The notes beneath the pieces are model-generated. The model saw only the letters and a program-made list of their open reading frames with translations, was not told the origin of the DNA and searched no databases. A program made the position numbers and the translations under genes. This document shows positions 38,501 to 49,952 of a DNA stretch of 64,000 nt, in pieces; the first letter of the stretch is position 1; every line of letters starts with the position of its first letter. The stretch is from positions 14,563,001-14,627,000 of the forward strand of contig CM072879.1 of assembly GCA_036937835.1 (NCBI GenBank), written 5' to 3'. This DNA is from Pampus argenteus. Lineage: Eukaryota > Chordata > Actinopteri > Scombriformes > Stromateidae.

Positions 38501-40104
38501 TTCAGAAGACTTTCTTATCTATAAATACATCCAAAAGACGAAGATTAACATGAAAAGCAGAAGGAGGAGAAGGATATAACAGGAAAAATATGATGAAATT
38601 TGTAGAAATAATGTTAAACGGATCTTTTGTCACCATTAGTCACACTTGTCTTGACTTTTACAGCTTAAGCTTTGCAAATTAAACACGGGGGACAAGTTAC
38701 GGTTCTTCAGTCTGAATGAACATTAATGTTCAAAAGTAACGAGGGAAATGGACAGATAGGAGAAAAGCCCAGGTGGAGCGCTCGGTAAACAGGATCTGAT
38801 TAGAAATAGTAGGAAACCTTATCAGGACGTAATTGGCACTAATTAACGTATAATTAGGTTTGTTTGAAAAGCTCTGGGGTAATACGCATAAAACATTGAA
38901 AAAAGCAAACTAATTTAATGGACTTACAGGGGGGGTTGTGGGTAGATGTTGCTTAGTCTTTGTTTCCTGACCCGTCACTTTTATCCATTTGTAGAATGGA
39001 TAAAAGCAGACTATTTATTTCCTGCTGAAGTTGTGGGAAAATGATGCAAAGATGATGCTGAAAAACATGTGAGATTTCCCCCACTCAACGCAACAGTGCA
39101 GCAATTAAAAGATTTCACTCAGTCTGATGTTATGTAATCTTCATAAAGTTGCTGGAAAAAGCAGATGCAGAAGATACTGTGTATACGGGACGTTGTCAAA
39201 ACAGTCATTTTTGAAGCTTATTTGAGGGAAATGTAATGTTTCAAAGGTTTGTTGTGCTATATCTTTGTATGTCTGGTGTCTTTTAAATTCAGCCTGCAGA
39301 AACATATTGTGGAATTGATGCCACGTCTGGCCTCCTGTCTCTTATTTGCTTCACTTTCTGCTCTATAAAAAAACTCAAAACAAACAAACAAACTGAAGCA
39401 AGCGTTTCTCGGCTTGCTGTCATGCCCTGAAGGGGGAAAGTTCACCAGCTCCTCTCTCAGCTCTTGTCATCCACAGTCAGCCTTTACATTCAGCCATACA
39501 GCATCTCTGTTCAGCTCACAGCTCGACTGCAGCAACATGTCCACAGCACAGCAGGGAGACGAGATGGAAGAGCCGATCTATACGTGCAGTTCAATTGATC
39601 TGAGACCTGTTTTTCTGTCAGGCGAGTTTCTCTGACATTCAGTATTGGACAGAAAAGAAGCGTGCAGATTGAAGAAAGGAGAGCAATGAAATTCTTTTAC
39701 ACAGTTTCTGCACAATCTGTCAATTTGCCTGTTAAAACATCTAACGCAGAGGCATCCAACACACAGGTCAACTCAGCATGTGTATCCAGAAGAAAAAAAC
39801 GAGAGCACACATATCTGAAAAAGCCACAACAATGTAACCAGACAAGCAAACAGGTGAGCCAGATTCTCACTTTTTCTACTCCAGGAGTCTTTCTACTTCA
39901 AATTCTTACTGTGTTGCATACTTCACAAATTGAGCATCAACGGCAATTCCTGAATTCCTATAAAATTTCACAATTTCGCGAATTAATTACTGCTGCTGCA
40001 TTCTGATTGTCGGAAAAAATGAAAGACAGAGAGAAGAGGCGGAAGAGCTCACCGTGGATCAAAGCACAGAATCCAGACAGGAGCAGAGCCACCGAGTGCC
40101 ACAT
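29527..40104 (-). CDS. Neuronal nicotinic acetylcholine receptor, alpha-7-type subunit
   Basis: Ten coding exons on the minus strand, 5' to 3': 40104-40053, 38344-38205, 37874-37830, 37599-37490, 37377-37298, 35377-35210, 35108-34914, 32779-32693, 31880-31771 and 30261-29527. The frame closes to 573 residues. A signal peptide (MWHSVALLLSGFCALIH) precedes an extracellular domain with the Cys-loop (C149 and C163, 13 residues between) and the agonist-site vicinal pair C211-C212, which marks an alpha subunit. The M2 pore segment ([20 protein letters not shown]) matches alpha-7, as do the EEVRY motif before M4 and the end MSAPNFVDAISKDFV. Alpha-7-type subunits form homopentamers with high Ca2+ permeability. 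The 573 residues exceed human alpha-7 (502) because the M3-M4 loop is longer and Pro/Gly/Ser-rich. Given the flanking genes it may be an alpha-8- or alpha-11-type fish subunit rather than chrna7 itself, so I give no symbol. Confidence 0.93.
37605..37617. repeat. Short (CA)n tract at the exon 4 acceptor of the receptor gene
   Basis: On the minus strand this reads ctgtgtgtgtgtgt followed by ttaag|AGT. The pyrimidine tract of this acceptor is thus mostly TG. Confidence 0.75.
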
Positions 40105-40346
40105 CCTGGTGGTGAGGAGCAGGAGAGGAAAGGAAGCAGAAGAGGAGATGCTCCGGATTATGGAGGAGGAAGAGGAGGAGGAGGAGGAGGAGGAGCAGTG
40201 GGAGGGGGGATTCGGAGAGGAGAGGGAGGACAGACTCAGGATGCTGCTGGAAGTCCCCTGGTCTGCATCCACTCGGCATCAGTGCGAAGGAGTGTGAGCG
40301 TGTGCTGGAGGAAGGGGGAGAACAGGGGGGGAGGTGGTGGCTGCAA

Positions 40347-40349
<3 letters not shown>

Positions 40350-40389
<40 letters not shown>

Positions 40390-40409
40390 ATCTCTATCTC
40401 TCTCTCTCA
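40350..40409. repeat. (CT)n tract upstream of the receptor start
   Basis: About 60 bases of CT with some CTAT interruptions; on the receptor's own strand it is a GA tract about 250 bases 5' of the ATG. Confidence 0.9.
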
Positions 40410-40970
40410 CTCTCTGCCTCCCTGTCTGTCAGGGGGGTGGGACTAAAATGAAGAGTAACAGAGAGAGAAATGTCAGTAATGGAGGTTACAGGGTTGAAGA
40501 AGAGCAGGAGGTGGATGAAGGAGAGGTTTTAATTAGTCTGATGCCATGAATTGACCTTATTATACTCAACAGAAACAGATGATGCACATGCTTTTAAATC
40601 TTAATTCTAACAGAGAATTGATTTTTTTTTTTTTAAAAAGGTTAAGAGTGAACAAATAAAAAGGGGGAAACTTTCCCAACAGTTCAGTAGTAACACAAAG
40701 AAAAAAGGAGATGAGCTGTTAAGTGCAGAGAAGTGAAAAAAAATGTTTTAAATATCACCGATTTTTGCACAAAAAACATGCTCTAAGGGAACACAAAAAT
40801 GCTTGGAGCAGCAATTTTAATTCGTCTTTTGAATGCTTGGTGCTTGTTTTGGTGCCAAATTTGTGCATCTCTCCACTATTTTTTATATGAAAGCAGTAAA
40901 AACAGTAAAATAACTTTAAATAACTTTAAAACCTCACTCACTTTCACTCCCTTACGTATCTTTCATGCTT

Positions 40971-40975
<5 letters not shown>

Positions 40976-41021
<46 letters not shown>
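40976..41021. repeat. (TG)n microsatellite
   Basis: About 45 bases of nearly uninterrupted TG in the divergent intergenic region. Confidence 0.9.
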
Positions 41022-41024
<3 letters not shown>

Positions 41025-41148
41025 ATGGTTACTGGTTAACATTGGTGTTGCATGACATGTGTCAGAAATATATGACAGCTGGTCACAGATGTGATAACAC
41101 ACCGCAGCAGTGATGGTCAGGCACCACTGGACTGGAAACCATGTGTTT

Positions 41149-41174
41149 TGTGTGTGTGTGTGTGTGTGTGTGTG
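41149..41174. repeat. (TG)n microsatellite
   Basis: Thirteen TG units, second TG tract in the divergent intergenic region. Confidence 0.9.
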
Positions 41175-42063
41175 AATGAACTTCCCCCAGTCAGCAGGGG
41201 GTGGGCTTTGAATCACTGGGCAGATGCAGACTTTAGTTTAATTGATAAAGTGCTGGGCTCTGCAGGAGGGAAAAATGCATAGTTAAACTCTACTTCTCAT
41301 TTGTCCTCACCAAATGCTGATGCGAGAGAGAGAGAGAGAGAAGGAGAGGAGGGGGAGGCAAGAGAGGAGGAAGAAAGAGTTGCACTGTATAATAAATTAC
41401 CCTATTACGTCTACTGCCCTTCAGAATTACCCCTCTCAGAGGCAGGCTGTCAGACATCCAGAGCAGTCCCGAGCTACAGATTCATGCTCGGCTGCACACA
41501 GAGGATGGAGAATGGGCCTCGGAGGTGAAAAGAAGGATGGCTAAGTCACCGGTTTAAGCAGAGAAAACTACACCAAGCGTGGAGTATAGGCGATATGCTG
41601 CTGATGCATCACTGCAAAATTGCTACTTAAATATGTGCAAAATGGACTTTAAGTTCATCTCTGAGCATGCAAGAAAAAAAAAAAAGCTTCTTGTGTTGTT
41701 ATGCAGCGTGACACACTGCCAAAAACCAAATTCTCTATGCTTCATAAAAATACAAATTAGTGGTACTGGGGCATGGGTGACATCTGGTGGTTTGTTGACT
41801 AACTGCATTCTGGCTGCAGCTCAGCAGCATTGGCAATAGTGTTTGGGTTTTGTTTTTGTTTGTTTTTTTGGGAGGAGTGAAACTGGACTAAATGAAACGA
41901 GGAGATGAGCCAATGCCACAAACAGAAGGCTAATTAGGAAAGAAAGAATAGCAGCAGATGAATGAAAACACTAAGCAGGGTGCAGATTAGTAGTCATAGC
42001 AATGAGGAGGAAGACAATGAGGCATCATGTGGGCCACAAAACACTCACTGCACGTTTGCTGTC

Positions 42064-42099
42064 TCTCTCTCTCTATATATATATATATAGAGAGAGAGA
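42064..42099. repeat. Perfect 36-bp palindrome, (CT)n(TA)n(GA)n
   Basis: An 11-base CT arm, 14 bases of alternating AT and an 11-base GA arm form a perfect inverted repeat centred between 42081 and 42082. It could extrude as a cruciform or fold as a hairpin. Confidence 0.9.
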
Positions 42100-42532
42100 T
42101 TTTTTATTTTATTTTATCTTAATCGTGGCTCTAATTGCACAGCAGCATGATGGCCATCGCTCTGACCTGGCAGGACTGCAGCTCATCTCTCTCTCCGTCA
42201 TCTCTAAATGCTGAACACTGCCTCTGACGACGCAGCCATCAGCCATCAGGGCTGCTGCGCTGTGTGTTTTTAATTACTCTGCTGATTGGATTAGGGCCTC
42301 TCCTACGCTGACACGTCACCTACACTTAATAGGGTGCTATTGACAAAACCAGCACATACATCCACTCGCCTGTGATGTCTGATTTGCAGGAGTGGCCTTT
42401 TTTTTTTTTGTTGTTGTTGTTGTCTTTTAAAATGCAAGTATATTCTGCCCCAACAAACCCTGAAGCAGTCGGATCAAAAGTCAACTGTTATCCAGTAAAA
42501 ATGTTATGGTGTGAAATCTTAACACAATAGTT

Positions 42533-42680
42533 TGACATTTTGGGGAAAGATGAGAAGATCAATATCAATCTTCTCATTCTAACTCAACGGAAAGCGAAAA
42601 AGTATATTATCCAAAAGATTAAAGTATTTCTTTAGCTGTTATTGTGACATTTGGCATATAGAATATAACAAAAATTACTT
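42533..42680. repeat. Probable dispersed teleost repeat (TTTGACATTTTGGG type)
   Basis: It starts agtttgacattttggggaaa and continues with gatgagaagatcaatatcaa, the order seen in a common fish repeat. The rest has diverged, so the right boundary is uncertain. Confidence 0.5.
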
Positions 42681-44891
42681 TCCACTGTTTGCATCCTAAT
42701 GGGACTCTTTTATCTTTTGACCAATGCACCCCTACGGATCAGACCGAAGCAATTAATATTCTGACCAGAAGATGAACTGGCACTGGCATGAAGCAGTAAA
42801 TTGGCATTTAACAGCCACAGCAATTAGTGGACTTAAAATACTCCAGTTTAATTTCATTTTTTTTCTTTAGCAGCCAATGAAAAAATTTGCAATAGAAGAG
42901 AGTAATTGATGACGTGCTGGCTACCGGCCACAAAAGGCAAGAAGAATTGACACTCTTATCCAGGATTTACAAGCACTTGGCTGCAGGCTTCAATTAATTT
43001 GAAGCCTTGCAGATGTGCGTATATGCTTTCAGCATCTTGTTATTAAAAAGACAACATGATTTAAGAACGTTTCTCTAATCAGCGCAGCAGTGTCGGTTTT
43101 GCTTTGGCTTTGCTGTATTTCAGCAAACTAAGTGGTTATATTTTACACTCTGGTGATGCTAGGATCTGAGGTAGCTTTAGTCTGTTTTTTTACCATCCAC
43201 AGGGGGGTTCAGTGTTGACAGTCACACACTGAGGCACACAGAGTGTGTTGGGAGCTTCCTGCCTGCAGAATATCAAAACAAAAAGAAAATCCAGACAGCA
43301 TCTGGCTAAATCTCTGGGAACGGAGTTATAATTAATCTGTTTTACATCTGGAGCGACGTCTCAAGAAATAAAAATCAGACTGACTGGCATGTTTTTTCTC
43401 ACCCACCTGTGCTCAGCTGCGTCAATCTATCTTTAAAATACATGATGTCTTCAGATTAAAATGATGCTTTTCTTCATCCTGCTATACTATCCGGATGCAC
43501 ACCGCCCCCCCTTTGCTCCTTAGGCCTTTTTCATTTGGTGGGAGCTCTGTTATCTGTAGACCCATCTGTCACAAGGATTTAGATAAATAAATGATGGCGA
43601 ATGTCATTGTTATGACTTTAATGCTTAATACTCCACCCCACTCTGTGCATATTGTCCGGTTAAGGGGTGACATATTTGATATTTCATAAGCTCATAAGTA
43701 TCAGATCTCTGTCTCACTTGATTAATCTGCAACACTAATCTCCTGAACTGATACTAAAGACTTGTATTCTCTTTTAAGGATTAGATTTTTTTATAACCTA
43801 CTTGGAATTCTCCCATGACAATAATATAATGACACCAATTGATAAAATTACACATGAAAAGTGATATAATAGTCATTTTTCAGACTATGAGAATCAGTTT
43901 TTGACACCAGGGCACTCACACGTACAGGGAGGAGGAAATCTGACAATCCCAGGCTAGAAAAACTCTAACAGATGACTCATTCTTTGTCTTTGCTCTATGC
44001 AACATCTGCAACTTGGAGTCTTTGCAGTCATTAAGCTCCACACAAGCTTTAAGGAAGATGCCCTGATTGTGGTCAATCATAAAGCAAGAAAACGCAACCA
44101 AACAAGGGAAATTAATGCCTGAAAATGCAATGGATATCCAGGGGTATTTACCTCGCATGTCGTCATATGCAGGACAAGTTCATAACCTCTGCTTGTATCT
44201 ATGGGAGGAGCTCCATGATGCTGAATCTGCTAATGGATTGCAGGAAAAGTTCTTACAGACTGGAATATTTTGATCTGATCACACAGTGTTATCAAAAACA
44301 GTGTTGCAGATTCGTTTTTTAACTGTGTTTGACCTTATTTTTTATGACAACAGGATTTTATTTGGAGGGATCTCTTTGTCATTTAGGCAGATGTGACCTT
44401 CAGGATCATAAGAAGAAGACTGAATGCTAAAATACACGAGGAAAGATAAAACAGTCGTCTACATAAGAGTCGAGGCATTTACATAGACCGGGAAACCAAA
44501 AGGTAAGAATAAAAATGAACTTTGTGGAGAAAAGATTTAAACATTTTTTTATGTTACACTTCGGTAAAAAGTGGTGAAATGTTTCATATGAAAACATTTG
44601 TGATTGATAAAATGTTTGATTTTGTTGCTTTTTTCATATTTTTTTTAAATCGTATAAATTGAATAGTATTAAGAATACTATTATGAAGCTTTTTTCATAC
44701 TGTGAGTATAATATGCTACTAATAATGAGTAAAACTACAGCAGCAGTTTTCCCCTCATGATGCTGTTCTCACTTGATTAAACTACTTCAATGTCTAATAA
44801 TCTTTGCTCTCTCTCTCTTTATCTCTCCCGCCATCTTTGCTCCAATTTCTCAATAAGATTTGGTGAATCTCTACCTGTAAACTGTCCCACC

Positions 44892-46161
44892 ATGGAGCAC
44901 TCCCCCTCTATGAACTCGTCAGTGGTGGATGGAAACGAGGTGGAGGAGCAGCGCCCCCTCCTCCCACAGAGGATGGTTCCTCCATCTCAGGCCTTCCCCC
45001 CACAGTGTGGGATACACCACACAGTCCAAACAGCAGCAGATCACACCGTGTGGCTGGACAGAACCCAGGCCATGGCCACCACGCCTTTATACAACGGCCA
45101 ACTGTATGTCGCCCCTTCACCTCGCTCCAGCAGGAGGGGAGACAAAGCCAAGGGCAAAGAGAAGAAGAATGACAAAGGCTCAGGAAGGAGTAGACAGAAT
45201 CCAGGACACATGGAGCGCAATCACCAGTGCAAAGTCAAAAACGCAGGACCTCACAGACTCCGGGAGAAAGTCACCTCTTTCACTGACATCCCCGTTTCTC
45301 CCTGTGTATCACCCTTTAAGAGCCCCTGCAGGTCGCACTTAGACGTCAAGGATGCAGAGAGCAGAGGGCGCCTGAAGTCAGGTAACGTGTCCTTGGAGAT
45401 GCACGACCGACCGAGCCTCCCAGAGATCATTATCACCAGCAAGGATGATGACCTCCAGCCTCACAGTGAGTCGTCCCAATGCTGTCAGGACCCCGTCCTG
45501 TCCGATACCTGTCAGAGCACCGGTCCCAGTTCCCAGTCTAGCCCAAAACACAAGGTGGACGCCAAGGACGACCCGTACTGGAAGACCCACAACATCGGTT
45601 GGCGGCTGGTCCACAGGAGGGCTCTGTTTTTGAGGAGGCAGCGGCTGAACGACTGCGCCCTGGCTGTGGGGCTATTCGGTGTGGTGATGATGGTGATGGA
45701 GACAGAGCTCTCCTGGAGCGTCTACAGCAAGGTCAAAGAGTCAAAAGGAAAACCTGTCTGAGGCCTTGAAAAAATCTACTGAGAGATGTGGAGCCAACTA
45801 AGATTTTTAAAGAAAAGAAGTTACACTACACAACTACAGTTTATTATCTTGTGAAAAGAAGCCATCACTAGTTTCATGTCACAGAAAGCACTCTCCAATG
45901 CATATTGCACTATGTTAGTTATGATCTATAGATGTGTTTTGTTTTACTTCCCCTTTTCCCACAAACACGATCATGATAACTGTTAAACTGGATAACTGAA
46001 AAAAAGCACAGTATGCCTATAAAATAATGTTTATTATATCATATATATTGTATCACAAGTGGATTATCTAAATGTATGTAAGCTTATAGGATTACACGGG
46101 ATCACTGTTGCCATTGTATAGATTTAACTTTGTGATGATAAACAGCCATCAGCTGACAGTG

Positions 46162-46225
<64 letters not shown>

Positions 46226-49200
46226 CTGTCACCCCACAGAGCTCCATCTACTCTCTCGTTTTCAAGTCTCTCATCAGTTTGTCTACAGTCATCCTGCTCG
46301 GCCTCATCATAGCGTACCACTGCTGTGAGGTGCAGGTAACTCATCATATGACATAATCAAGGTTATTTTTTGCCTCCAGTTCTCTTCCAGTGAGTCAAGT
46401 GGGACATTTACAGCCCTAAAGAGGTGGATGTGTTTAGTATTTACAAGAAACTCTGCAGTCAGGTTTTCATTTTCACTAGGATTTATTATTCCCATCTCTC
46501 TCTGGTAGCTCTACGTTCATGACATCGGTGCAGAGGACTGGCGGATTGCCATGACAACTGAGCGTCTGGCTCTGATGATGCTGGAGCTGGCGGTGGTGGC
46601 CATCCACCCGTACCCGGTGGGCATACTGGCATACTACCAGCAGTCCGTGACACACCTGTCGCTGTCGGAGACGGAGCTGGAGATCACCCTGGCTCTGCCC
46701 ATGTTCCTGAGGTTGTACCTGCTGGGCCGGGCCATGATGCTGCACAGCCGCCTCTTCACTGACACCGCCTCCCGCAGCATCGGAGCGCTCAACAAGGTGG
46801 GAGATCAACCCCGCTGGCTGCCTTCAGAATCTGGCTTTTTGTCCTTGACTTGGATGTCTGTCCTAGGATAGTACTGTGATGAGAACATAACACTTTTATT
46901 TAGAGGGAAAGAGAGGATTTCCCTCAATAAATACTTCTATGATTTTAATAACTGTGGCAGTTGGCAGCAACCTGCTTATGGCACATGATTCATGGGATAG
47001 ACGAGGCTATGATTCTATTATGAACATTTCATGCACATGTGTTTATGTCTTATGTCTAGGTGGGCCGAGAGGTCTGTAGACGTGTGACACTTGAGGTGTG
47101 ACTATCACAGTTTCGCTCCCATGAATCCCCAGTGGTTTCACATGCTGATGACGTCCCTGGCTAGCTCTCCTCTGTTTGTCTCTGCTTTCTTTTCCACATT
47201 TGATAATATCCACCCAGCTAAATCCCTTCCCTTGATTGATGCTATTTAAGAGTGAACGAAAATGACCTTTGTCTCCTCCGCTGCAATGCCAAACCCGCTA
47301 TCCATGTATCAAGCCAGAATGAGAACAAGTTTTCTTATCCCTCATCTCCTCTGTATAATATAATATAATCATAATCTGACAGGTGCTATCCTAAATAGTC
47401 TAGCCAAGTAGGCCCCTACTGTCAAAATTATGATGTAATGCATCCTTTTTTTTTTTTTTATGATCTTCAGATACACTTTAACAGCCGATTTGTGGGGAAA
47501 ACACTAATGACCACCTACCCCGGGACTGTGCTGATGATTTTCAGTGTCTCTCTGTGGATTGTGGCAGCGTGGGGTTTACATGTTTGTGAGAGGTACGTAC
47601 TGCAAAGTCTTTTAACTTTAAAGTAGATTCAGCTACACTAGTCAGATAAATTCACCAGAATGTGGCCAAATATGAGCTTGATCCAAATATTATGGTGAAC
47701 CAACATCCTCAGGAATGTCTACTGTCATGTTAAGGTATCAATATTACATCACTGTCAAAGAGAAAATATCACAACCGTCCAGTTTACTTCATTTCATCTT
47801 CATCCTGCAGACACCACAACCACAGAGACCTGAGTAGCAACTACATGGAGGCTCTGTGGATGGTCTCTGTCACCTTCTTGTCCATCGGTTATGGAGACGT
47901 GGTGCCTCACACCTACTGTGGCCGGAGCATCTGCCTCCTCACTGGGATAATGGTGAGTAAGCACATACTGCACTGATAATGAAAACATAAACAAGGGTGA
48001 AAGTTTCCTCTATATGAGAATTTCAGGTAAAAAAAAAATAAACAACTCACAGGGAGCCGGCTGCACAGTCCTGGTGGTAGCAGTAGTCGCCAGGAAGCTG
48101 GAGCTGACCAGAGCAGAGAAACATGTTCACAATTTCATGATGGACTCCCACATCTCCAAGACGGTAAATACCCATTTCCAACATGTTTATGTTAATTAAT
48201 TATGATTTACTGTAGATTCTGCACAGAGTACGTCTTGTTGTCATTGGATACCTGATATCAACTTATCATCCTTTTACTCAAAAAAAAAAGTAAATATGTG
48301 TGTGTAAGGCATATAAATAGTTAGTAGTAGTTTACCTTGTGCCAGTACAACTTGAAACTTTTTTCAAGACACTTATTAATAGAAAAGAGCCAGGTTTGAA
48401 AGCTGAGTATGAGAAAAAGTGAATTTATGTTTGTGTAATTCAGCATGTGTAGTAAATAACAGCACTTTTTGCGCTCTGTTCATAACTCACTCCCAAGTGA
48501 TTTTTCATCTTACGTTTTTTTTTTTTCATTAGATAAAAATTGCAGCAGCAAATGTGCTGAGAGAGACTTGGCTCATCTACAAACACACTAAGCTGTCAAG
48601 AGACAGACACCACACCAGAGTCCGAATGCACCAGCGGAAGCTGCTTCTGGCCATCCACCAGTAAGACACTTAACCTCATTTAAATCTGTTTCTGTGCAAG
48701 AAGAACAGCTTTTCATTTTATTTTCTGTATGTTCATGATGTTTAATAATAAAAATGCCTAGTTTTCATTGTTCAACATCTATAGAAAGTATTTTTCTATT
48801 TAAAAAAAAAACAGTTTTACTTCCTGGAAGTGTGCAGGACCATTATATGAGAATAAAAATTTAAACCAATAAATCCTTCGTCCACTTCCCCAACACCTTC
48901 ATAACTTTGTCCAAAATTATCACCCGCCACATACAACAAGTACGTGTACGTTAATGTTAATCGTCTATATTTGAAACAATGTTTTTTCCTACCTGGGCAG
49001 AAATCTGAAGAGATCTGAATACTTCATCCACCACTTTGTACTGAAAAAAATGTGTAATGTTATAAAGGGTTATTTTTGGGTGTTTTTTATACATATGTAT
49101 TATTTTTTTTGTGGTAATGTGGGTGTTATCATTTTGTTTATATTTTAAAATTAGTAGTATATTATACAAACTTACTGTACCACCTAAAAGTAAATAACTT

Positions 49201-49645
49201 CATCTCCAGGCTGCGGCGGGTGAAGATGGAGAAGAGGATACTGGCAGATCAGGGGAACACACTAGCAGACCTCTCCAAGGTGAGAGAGGCAAGTGAACGC
49301 ATCGTTTCATATCCATCCTCCTGTCAGTCAAGTGTCAACAAGGCTGCATCTAATATTCGCTTTATGCCTTTCTTTTTTTTTTTTCTCACTCCTATTCGGA
49401 CATCAACCCCGATGCAGATGCAGAGCCTGATGTATGACGTCCTGTCTGAGGTGCAGGGCTGCAAGGGGGAGCTGGACACACACATCCGCATCCTGGAGAA
49501 ACATGTGGAGGAGTTGAGGGAGGGTTTCAGGAGCCTGATGCCACTACTGTCCAGCACCCTGTCAACACAGAACTCCTCCATCCGTCACCTGCTCAGGGAG
49601 AGGGAGGTGAACACAGAGACTGCTAGTGTGAGCGGAGACAGGTAG
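44892..49645 (+). CDS. kcnn3: Small-conductance Ca2+-activated K+ channel (SK, kcnn1/2/3 group; probable kcnn3)
   Basis: Nine coding exons: 44892-45731, 46240-46335, 46509-46796, 47471-47592, 47811-47952, 48053-48163, 48533-48660, 49210-49279 and 49418-49645. The frame closes to 674 residues. A long cytosolic N terminus (about 255 residues, Ser/Pro-rich, no polyglutamine) precedes S1 (ALAVGLFGVVMMVMETELSW). S4 contains FLRLYLLGRAMMLHSRLF, and the selectivity filter is GYGD (residues 475-478). The calmodulin-binding region (KLELTRAEKHVHNFMMD, then NVLRETWLIYKHTKL) gates the channel in response to Ca2+. SK channels produce after-hyperpolarisation. The ATG at 44892 was chosen for its strong CCCACCATGG context; an in-frame ATG at 44790 lies inside a pyrimidine tract before a likely acceptor at 44857. 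The S3-S4 loop and C terminus are diverged. The symbol rests mainly on synteny with human 1q21. Confidence 0.9.
46163..46223. repeat. (TG)30 microsatellite abutting the SK channel exon 2 acceptor
   Basis: Sixty-one bases of uninterrupted TG end 16 bases before exon 2. Only ttctgtcaccccacag separates the repeat from the exon. Confidence 0.95.
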
Positions 49646-49784
49646 AAAGAGGCCACGGCAGGTGATGGAGAAGACAAGATGACAAGATGCTCCCTGAAGA
49701 GTTATCTGCAGCTTAGATGATCTCGTTGGGCCTTTTTGTTTATTGAAGAGGTGGATAAACAAGTGGTAATACGAAGAGGAAGGC

Positions 49785-49787
<3 letters not shown>

Positions 49788-49830
<43 letters not shown>
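49788..49830. repeat. 43-base poly(A) run in the SK channel 3' UTR
   Basis: An uninterrupted run of A lies about 140 bases after the channel stop codon. It may be a simple mononucleotide repeat. Confidence 0.9.
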
Positions 49831-49832
<2 letters not shown>

Positions 49833-49952
49833 AAGTGTGTAGAATTGTATTAAAAATAGGTATCCCCATTTACCATTAAACTGTAGAAACTCCTGTGGGG
49901 AAAACTGTAGACAGTGACAGTAACAACTTACACAAATTGAATATTAATCAAT

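Larger units (their letters stand above)
40105..44857. other. Divergent intergenic region between the nicotinic receptor and SK channel genes
   Basis: The two genes point away from each other here, so this 4.8 kb should hold both promoters. Next to the receptor start is GA/GAG-rich sequence (40140-40200, (GAG)n) and a 60-base CT tract (40350-40409). Further on are TG repeats (40976-41021 and 41149-41174), a GA-rich block (41320-41395), a perfect CT-TA-GA palindrome (42064-42099) and a dispersed repeat (about 42533-42680). No TATA box or CpG island stands out. A splice acceptor at 44856-44857 suggests an untranslated first exon of the channel gene lies somewhere in this stretch. Confidence 0.55.

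Noticed and set aside
40007..40297. Open frame rich in Glu on the + strand opposite the receptor's first exon
   Set aside because: It is the translation of a GAG repeat plus the antisense of the signal-peptide exon; it has no splice context or similarity.
41506..41526. ATG followed by a short frame and a GT, considered as an alternative first exon of the SK channel
   Set aside because: Only seven codons, a GA-rich neighbourhood and no similarity to known KCNN N termini.
44790..44891. Upstream in-frame ATG for the SK channel
   Set aside because: The stretch is a CT-rich polypyrimidine tract ending in an acceptor at 44857; the ATG at 44892 has an ideal context.
49788..49830. Poly(A) run considered as the tail of a processed retrogene
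   Set aside because: The sequence before it is the continuous 3' UTR of the intron-containing channel gene and no target-site duplication is visible.
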